From: Phycisphaerae bacterium
Lineage (GTDB): Bacteria > Planctomycetota > Phycisphaerae > Sedimentisphaerales > SG8-4
Length of the DNA stretch: 10,190 nucleotides
Direction: 5' to 3'
NCBI GenBank assembly: GCA_030614945.1
Contig: JAUXAH010000049.1
Coordinates: 1 to 10,190, forward strand
Positions 6,600-10,190 of this stretch are shown here, in pieces. A model generated the notes under the pieces. It made no database searches. It was not told where the DNA came from and was given only the letters and a program-made list of their open reading frames with translations. Within the stretch, counting starts at the first letter, position 1. Each line of letters starts with the position of its first letter. The translations under genes were made by a program, and so were the position numbers.

Positions 6600-7274
6600 A
6601 TGCATGCGTCACAGGATTGGCATATCGTCCTAACCGGTGATTTGAAATCTTCAAGAAAGCGGAAAGACAGAGCAAAAATTCAGGAAGACTTAAAGAATGC
6701 TTTAGTGATAGTTAATAAAACATTTGATGAAGCAATATCTGCAGATTTTATGGTCGTCGGCGGAGATGGTTTCCAGGGAATGCTTTCGTCGTTAGAGTAT
6801 TCTTTTGACATCTACTATAAACTCGTTGAGAACATAGGGCATCAATTCTACCTGGGCGTTGGTGTTGGAGCTATATCAACAAGTTTAAGTAAAAATGTTA
6901 GCGAGATGGATGGGGAGGTTTTTTACAGGTCTTCTGAGTCGCTGAGTAAGGCAAAGAAGGAAAGAAGCTGGATCGCGTTCAAAAGTGCGGGGTGGTGCGA
7001 TAATATCATTACCTCCTCCTTGAATTTGATGGCAGATGTGGTTTGGAACTGGAGCAAAAAACAAAGGGACATTATACTCTATTATAGAAGCCATAGAGAA
7101 AATAGAGAAGCGGTCAAATTGGCAGCTGAAAATTTTGGCGTCGGCGAAAGAAGCATATATAAAACATTGAGAACAGGAAAGTACCATTTGTTGAAAAAAA
7201 CGGAAGATGCGTTGAAAGAAATGATGAACCAAAAATGGTTCAAATCAAATATTGAACCCAAAAATGGACAATAG
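6600..7274 (+). CDS. SatD-family protein with C-terminal helix-turn-helix
   Basis: This 224-residue cytoplasmic protein resembles the SatD family (named after Streptococcus mutans satCDE). The N-terminal TGDLKSSR (12-19) with a following DR (23-24), then VVGGDGFQGML (52-62), and LGVGVGAIST (85-94) are the family landmarks; the usual GDEFQ appears here as GDGFQ. The order beta strand with Asp14, helix, hairpin with GGD (Asp56), helix, strand, then a YRSSESLSKAKKERS helix (109-123) resembles the palm fold of GGDEF and class III cyclases; this is my inference. Residues about 150-210 are a sigma-like helix-turn-helix (recognition helix near GVGERSIYKTLRTG, 180-193). I chose ATG 6600 over the in-frame TTG 6582 because AGGTGA (6590-6595) stands correctly before it. 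It starts 61 bases after nnrD and is followed, 13 bases on, by a small membrane protein gene, with which it surely forms a unit. Biochemical function is not established. Confidence 0.78.
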   Translation: MHASQDWHIVLTGDLKSSRKRKDRAKIQEDLKNALVIVNKTFDEAISADFMVVGGDGFQGMLSSLEYSFDIYYKLVENIGHQFYLGVGVGAISTSLSKNVSEMDGEVFYRSSESLSKAKKERSWIAFKSAGWCDNIITSSLNLMADVVWNWSKKQRDIILYYRSHRENREAVKLAAENFGVGERSIYKTLRTGKYHLLKKTEDALKEMMNQKWFKSNIEPKNGQ

Positions 7275-7287
7275 GAGTTGGTAAAAA

Positions 7288-7647
7288 ATGGAGTTTGCTT
7301 TCAAAATCACTATCGTTGTTCTTGGATACATTGCCGTAACTATTATAGGCGCCCGCTTCATCAAAGCAATCCTCCGACGATATGAGAGAGAAATAGGAAT
7401 CAGCGGCTTAACAGGTGCAGGCATGGTGATAGGGATAATTGAAAGAGTTCTGGTTTTAAGCTTTGTGCTGGTAAGCCAATATACGGCGATAACCATTATT
7501 TTTGCGGCCAAATCTATCGCAAGATTTAACGATTTAAAGGACAGAAAAACAGCTGAGTATTATTTAATCGGTACACTTATAAGTATAACCTTCGCTACGA
7601 TTATCGGCATTATCATTCGAGCGGTTTTGAATGGGGCGGTAATATGA
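7288..7647 (+). CDS. Small membrane protein related to the C-terminal part of DUF3307 proteins
   Basis: The 119-residue product has three hydrophobic segments (about 5-25, 43-73, 91-113). The middle stretch GLTGAGMVIGIIERVL and the loop AAKSIARFNDLKDRKTAEYY, followed by LIGTLIS, match my memory of the conserved C-terminal half of DUF3307 membrane proteins, here without the longer N-terminal half. AGGAG at 7273-7277, overlapping the stop codon of the SatD-like gene, is a usable if slightly distant ribosome binding site for ATG 7288. DUF3307 genes are commonly found beside SatD-family genes, which strengthens both assignments and implies a membrane component working with a soluble partner. A short stem (7645-7649 with 7656-7660) follows the stop but has no T-run. 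Confidence 0.72.
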   Translation: MEFAFKITIVVLGYIAVTIIGARFIKAILRRYEREIGISGLTGAGMVIGIIERVLVLSFVLVSQYTAITIIFAAKSIARFNDLKDRKTAEYYLIGTLISITFATIIGIIIRAVLNGAVI

Positions 7648-7670
7648 CGTGATTCCGTCATTAGCAGACT

Positions 7671-7712
7671 GGCCAGAGCCTGAGCAACTTTGACGCCGTG
7701 GTTCTGGGCATT
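7671..7712 (+). pseudogene. 42-base relic of an nnrD-like gene
   Basis: The segment aligns without gaps to 6389-6430 inside nnrD with 37 of 42 bases identical. In the nnrD frame it reads GQSLSNFDAVVLGI against GQGLSNFDAVVLGV. Three of five differences are silent third-position changes, so the source was a functional gene diverged under selection, not a recent copy. Similarity stops on both sides and an in-frame TAG lies just upstream (7662-7664). Confidence 0.6.
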
Positions 7713-8144
7713 GGCGTGGCCCAACGCTGTATGCCTTGCATCCGAGCAAACTTTAATCGTCCTATATTATCGCCGGTATCAAACAAAAAATTTAAGGGCT
7801 GAAAAAAAATTTCAATTCGTCGATTTTTGTTCGGTTTTTGTTAGGGTTTTTAACCGCACATTACCGATAGAAGTGTTTGCTATTGCACTATCGACACTCT
7901 GTCACTCGAACAATTGTCGGAATGTACGGATTGGAAAAAATGGACAGCCGTTTAGACAACCAAATTGAGCCAGTATGCAAATTCGGACCGGGCGGCGATT
8001 TTGTCTCTGTTTGGCCAAAAGAGCCGAGACCATCTGGGCAGCCCTTAACGAATCGTCTGACCAAATTACTGACTTCACTAAGCCAAATAATACCCACACT
8101 GCTTGTCTCAGGACTCAATACGGCTTCAAAGGAGAGCTTAGAAT
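7713..8144. other. Gene-free region before lexA with phased A/T tracts
   Basis: No convincing gene is seen; open frames here have no ribosome binding site or recognisable motif. A/T tracts at 7785-7790, 7802-7809, 7824-7828, 7835-7839 and 7847-7851 are spaced at about one or two helical turns and could bend the DNA. CGATAG (7865-7870) and CTATCG (7888-7893) form an inverted repeat. The lexA ribosome binding site AAAGGAGA is at 8128-8135. Confidence 0.5.
7907..7920. promoter_or_regulatory. Possible LexA (SOS) box
   Basis: CGAACAATTGTCGG resembles the Gram-positive-type operator CGAAC-N4-GTTCG: the left half is perfect and the right half matches three of five bases. It lies 225 bases before lexA, a gene that normally represses itself. 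LexA sites in this bacterial group are not known to me, so this is tentative. Confidence 0.22.
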
Positions 8145-8804
8145 ATGCCATTGAAAGCAAAGCTCACAAATCAGCTTACCCCCCGCCAACTACAGATATT
8201 AAAAGCGATTCGCTCTTTTCAGGCGAGCCGATGTTATTCGCCGACGATTGGCGAATTAGCGTGCGAACTGGGCATAAGCCGAAGCACCGTATTCGAGCAT
8301 ATCGCCGAGCTGCGAAAAAAAGGTCTGCTCTCAGCTTCGGCGGGCAGGGCTCGCTCTTTGAAACCAACTTCAAAAGCGCAAGAACTGCTTAACCGCCTGG
8401 CCAACTACGGCTCAGACTCCTATTATCAGCCGCCCCTGGGAATACCGCTCGTAGGTAGAGTGGCTGCCGGCTCACCCATAGAGGCCATTGAAAATACTGA
8501 GCTCCTGTCCCTTAGTTCTCATTTCGCAGCAGATGATAACACATTCGCCCTTGAGGTGACAGGTGACAGTATGGTTGACGACGATATTCGCAGCGGCGAT
8601 TATGTGATTTGCCGACGCACGCCCTTGGCTAACAACGGCCAACTGGTTATTGCCATCGTGGATAATGAAAACGCAACGCTAAAAAGATTCCACAAGGAAA
8701 AGACGCAAGTTCGATTGCAGCCGGCAAATGAGGATTACGACCCAATTTATTCAGACAACTGCCGAATCGAGGCCGTCGTGGTTGGATTGGTAAGAAAACT
8801 TTAA
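8145..8804 (+). CDS. lexA: LexA repressor, SOS response autoprotease
   Basis: LexA represses DNA-damage genes and cleaves itself when stimulated by RecA bound to single-stranded DNA. The 219 residues contain the winged helix-turn-helix (SPTIGELACELGISRSTVFE, residues 32-51, then HIAELRKKGLL), the self-cleavage bond Ala108-Gly109 in VGRVAAGSP, the catalytic serine in TGDSM (Ser142) and the catalytic lysine in ATLKRF (Lys180). All residues needed for autocleavage are present and the length is close to typical LexA. The ATG is preceded by AAAGGAGA (8128-8135) with nine bases between. No other SOS gene is adjacent. A GC stem (8821-8825 with 8834-8838) lies just after the stop but lacks a T-run, so its role as a terminator is doubtful. 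An overlapping frame on the same strand (7877-8392) is a shadow. Confidence 0.93.
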   Translation: MPLKAKLTNQLTPRQLQILKAIRSFQASRCYSPTIGELACELGISRSTVFEHIAELRKKGLLSASAGRARSLKPTSKAQELLNRLANYGSDSYYQPPLGIPLVGRVAAGSPIEAIENTELLSLSSHFAADDNTFALEVTGDSMVDDDIRSGDYVICRRTPLANNGQLVIAIVDNENATLKRFHKEKTQVRLQPANEDYDPIYSDNCRIEAVVVGLVRKL

Positions 8805-8843
8805 CCCTGGTTTATAGTGCGCGGCCTATACTTGCCGCTCTCG

Positions 8844-9191
8844 CTAAGTTTGCGTAATGACCGCTGTAGAATTCTTCGACGCCATCACCTTTACAATCTC
8901 AACAAACCGCTCGACCATCATCGCCGCAGGCCAGGTTTGCTTGGCGCGCTCGACATTCTCTTGTGCCCAGAACAACGCCAGCGGCAATATCACCGCCTCC
9001 ACACCGGTACCCTCAGTCGAAGTGCTTCCGGAACCGACAGTGGTACTTAATTCGACAATCTGAAGAATTAACCCGGATATGTCACGGTATTTTGAAGCAG
9101 GCATGAGTCCCGAATCAGCATTGCCCCATACGTAAAGAAAACTTGTCCTGAGCCTGCCGAAGGATCCTGACTGTCTTGAGCTTGCTTGCAC
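8844..9191 (-). pseudogene. Minus-strand reading frame truncated by a repeat
   Basis: A 115-codon frame opens with GTG at 9191 and ends with TAG at 8844-8846. The first 20 or so residues (SSRQSGSFGRLRTSF) are encoded by the repeat at 9142-9215, so the genuine protein sequence begins only around YVWGNADSGLMPASKYRD and continues through LILQIVELS to a helical C-terminus (WAQENVERAKQTWPAAMMVE, then RFVEIVKVMASK). That part looks protein-like, while the opposing + strand frame (8857-9063) is less so. I do not recognise the family. No ribosome binding site is seen at the GTG. The best reading is the C-terminal part of a gene whose front was replaced by the repeat; an intact small gene starting at an internal codon cannot be excluded. 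Confidence 0.4.
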
Positions 9192-9310
9192 TGAGTCTTG
9201 TCGAAGTGTCGAAAGAGCAATCCGGCTTTAGACGGACTCCCTGTCCGCCGTAGCTTCAGCGAAGGCGGATCGCCCCGAAGGCTTGCCTCCTGACAGGCTT
9301 AGCTTGCCAG
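9142..9310. repeat. Composite intergenic repeat patch (CCTTCGG / TTGTCGAAGTG / CCGCCGTAGC types)
   Basis: At least three motif types are joined: CTTGTCCTGAGCCTGCCGAA with GGATCC (9143-9168), CACTGAGTCTTGTCGAAGTG with TCGAAAGAG (9189-9216), and TCCGCC(...)GGCGGA, a stem at 9244-9249 with 9264-9269. CGGAC/GTCCG (9233-9237, 9243-9247) can pair alternatively. From memory these types are common noncoding repeats in environmental genomes. The rest of 9270-9313 holds no gene. Confidence 0.6.
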
Positions 9311-9313
9311 TTC

Positions 9314-9583
9314 CTAATCTTGTGTTTCTTTCCGCTTGGTTCTATCACCTATCCCCATCATCAGCGCCTTGACACAAATGTCCTCATCAATATCTTCCCA
9401 ATGCACACCTGTGCCCCCGCCGCTGATTACGTAAGATTCACGTTGCTTTGGCGTGGCATTCAGTAGACGAGGAAAATACGCCAGAGGAACCCCAAGCTTT
9501 CTGCCGTCGGCCAGCTCAACCCACATACTATCTGAATCGAAGCTGACCTTTTCCGCAAGAGGTTCACTAATCAAAGTATTCAT
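9314..9583 (-). CDS. DUF2442 domain protein
   Basis: The 89-residue product starting at MNTLISEPLAEKVSFDSDSM and continuing WVELADGRKLGVPLAYFPRL with LLNATPKQRESY and GVHWEDIDEDICVKALM fits the DUF2442 family (small proteins with a beta-rich core and W.DID.D motif). I chose the ATG at 9583 rather than an in-frame start at 9610 because AAAGGA (9590-9595 on the minus strand) precedes it with six bases between. It overlaps the DUF4160 gene by 17 bases, so translation is probably coupled. DUF2442 genes are often next to DUF4160 genes and the pair has the size and layout of a type II toxin-antitoxin module; which partner would be the toxin, if either, is not shown by the sequence. Confidence 0.85.
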   Translation of the reverse strand: MNTLISEPLAEKVSFDSDSMWVELADGRKLGVPLAYFPRLLNATPKQRESYVISGGGTGVHWEDIDEDICVKALMMGIGDRTKRKETQD

Positions 9584-9809
9584 CCCAGGTCCTTTTGATC
9601 GATTCTGCATTATCCTTCACCACCTTGGTAAGTTTACTTAATTCGGACGGCGTCATACCATACGATTCAGCAACGCCTATACTCGGTTCAAGCCAAAATT
9701 TAGCGACACTTTTGCCCTTTCTAACATGCACATGCAGCGGTTCACGCGGGTCGCCTTCGTTCGAATAAAAGAATAAACGATAACCTTTATACCTCAATAT
9801 TGTCGGCAT
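9567..9809 (-). CDS. DUF4160 domain protein
   Basis: This 80-residue protein begins MPTILRYKGYRLFFYSNEGD and contains the family hallmark EPLHVHVRKG (residues 23-32), then KFWLEPSIGVAES and a C-terminal helical part ending RTWDEYFD. The HVHV motif is characteristic of DUF4160. AGGGA (9816-9820, minus strand) stands six bases before ATG 9809. A good minus-strand promoter lies at 9854-9882. Its stop overlaps the start of the DUF2442 gene. Small size, overlap, own promoter and the accessory surroundings suggest a toxin-antitoxin-like or stress module, which remains inference. Confidence 0.87.
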   Translation of the reverse strand: MPTILRYKGYRLFFYSNEGDPREPLHVHVRKGKSVAKFWLEPSIGVAESYGMTPSELSKLTKVVKDNAESIKRTWDEYFD

Positions 9810-9853
9810 ACTCCATCCCTGGCTGTTTTAGACCATCCTATTAGTATTGTTTT

Positions 9854-9882
9854 ATTATACATGGTTTGGGCCAAAATTCCAA
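9854..9882 (-). promoter_or_regulatory. Promoter of the DUF4160-DUF2442 operon
   Basis: On the minus strand TTGGAA (9882-9877), a 17-base spacer and a perfect TATAAT (9859-9854) form a strong sigma-70-type promoter. Transcription would start near 9847, giving a leader of about 38 bases before ATG 9809. Confidence 0.65.
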
Positions 9883-9910
9883 ACAATTTCTACCTAACCC
9901 TCAACCTCAG

Positions 9911-9941
9911 GAAAAGGCCGAGTGCTCATCACGCTCGGCCT
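9911..9941 (-). terminator. Intrinsic terminator on the minus strand
   Basis: AGGCCGAG (9915-9922) and CTCGGCCT (9934-9941) form a perfect eight-base-pair stem; read on the minus strand it is followed by TTTTC (9915-9911). It would end transcripts coming from the right edge and insulate the DUF4160-DUF2442 promoter. Confidence 0.65.
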
Positions 9942-9969
9942 ATACTTACAAAAATCCCCCAAACTAAAA

Positions 9970-10049
9970 ACTACGAACTAAGAACCACGAACTACGAACT
10001 AAGAACCACGAACTACGAACCACGAACTACGAACCACGAACTACGAACC
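9970..10049. repeat. Heptanucleotide repeat array (ACTACGA/ACTAAGA/ACCACGA)
   Basis: Eleven contiguous heptamers of the types ACTACGA, ACTAAGA and ACCACGA run from 9970 to 10046, with a partial unit after. It is the reverse complement of the array at the end of tsaD. Any frame through it yields a seven-residue repeat (NYELRTT), which is an artefact of the 7-base period. The rest of 9942-10101 holds no gene; AACCGT (10061-10066) and ACGGTT (10082-10087) can pair. Confidence 0.85.
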
Positions 10050-10101
10050 GATTATGTCCCAACCGTAGTTGAAAGTCGGTGACGGTTCCATTTTTCCTAT
10101 C

Positions 10102-10190
10102 TTAGCCTGCCTTTCGTTTTTCCGCAAGTGCTTTGTCTCTTTCCAAGTCATCAAGACACGATTTCAACATCCATAGCTGTTTGTAACCTC
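10102..10190 (-). CDS. C-terminal end of an unidentified gene entering from the right edge
   Basis: On the minus strand the frame from the right edge reads GYKQLWMLKSCLDDLERD followed by KALAEKRKAG and stops at TAA (10102-10104). The charged, helix-rich sequence is typical of a protein C-terminus. It lies upstream, on the same strand, of the terminator at 9911-9941. With only 28 residues no family can be named and the coding call is moderate. Confidence 0.4.
   Translation of the reverse strand, partial: GYKQLWMLKSCLDDLERDKALAEKRKAG

Noticed and set aside
7877..8392. A 171-codon + strand frame overlapping the start of lexA
   Set aside because: Its second half lies out of frame over the clear LexA helix-turn-helix, and the first half has no recognisable motif or ribosome binding site.
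8857..9063. A 68-codon + strand frame after lexA
   Set aside because: It has no ribosome binding site and a shadow-like serine/threonine-rich composition; the minus-strand frame across the same bases is more protein-like.
9970..10049. CRISPR-like array and a repeat protein (NYELRTT)
   Set aside because: The heptamers are contiguous without spacers, and the peptide repeat is only the translation of a 7-base period; there is no ribosome binding site or cas gene.
10061..10095. A + strand terminator (AACCGT/ACGGTT stem then T5)
   Set aside because: The stem is six base pairs with a 15-base loop, the T-run is separated from it, and no + strand gene ends nearby.

Overview
The window looks like a chromosomal segment of a planctomycete, most likely class Phycisphaerae (Sedimentisphaerales-like), probably from an environmental genome. 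The main evidence is the secreted protein at 1975-3468. It has a Sec signal peptide, GLUG-type repeats, an 'IDIKPGSCPNPLN' domain and a terminal single dockerin-like motif (DYNGDGIINILDFAELATYW), a combination I know from that group. This placement is recognition from memory, not a search. The many short noncoding repeats between genes also fit such a genome.

Layout. Positions 1-1727 (+): the 3' part of an unrecognised gene, then a DUF362 gene whose last codons lie in an intergenic repeat. Positions 1728-1974: repeat patch and leader. Positions 1975-3468 (+): the secreted GLUG/dockerin-like protein, closed by an intrinsic terminator that faces a small minus-strand ORF (3547-3711) missed by a 60-residue cutoff. 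Positions 3720-6538 (+): a housekeeping run tsaD - larB - nnrD. tsaD makes the t6A modification of tRNA, LarB starts the nickel-pincer cofactor pathway from nicotinate adenine dinucleotide, and NnrD repairs hydrated NAD(P)H. tsaD probably has a leaderless promoter, larB seems to start at a rare ATT codon, and nnrD overlaps larB by four bases. Positions 6600-7647 (+): a two-gene unit, a SatD-family protein with a C-terminal helix-turn-helix followed by a three-helix membrane protein resembling the C-terminal part of DUF3307 proteins. Positions 7648-8144: no confident gene, but a 42-base relic of an nnrD-like gene, phased A/T tracts and a possible SOS box. Positions 8145-8804 (+): lexA.

From 8844 to the right edge the genes are on the minus strand: a truncated reading frame running into a composite repeat, a DUF4160-DUF2442 overlapping pair with a good promoter, a terminator, a heptanucleotide repeat array, and the C-terminus of a gene entering from the right edge. 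This right end has the character of an accessory, repeat-eroded region.

The most interesting signals are: (1) the SatD-like/membrane protein pair, whose first protein has a layout resembling nucleotide cyclase or GGDEF palm domains; (2) a perfect 12-base inverted repeat inside tsaD that encodes an extra proline-rich loop, like an in-frame palindromic element; (3) the ATT start of larB; (4) repeat families that supply stop codons and C-terminal residues to neighbouring genes. No rRNA, tRNA, CRISPR array or insertion-sequence transposase was seen.
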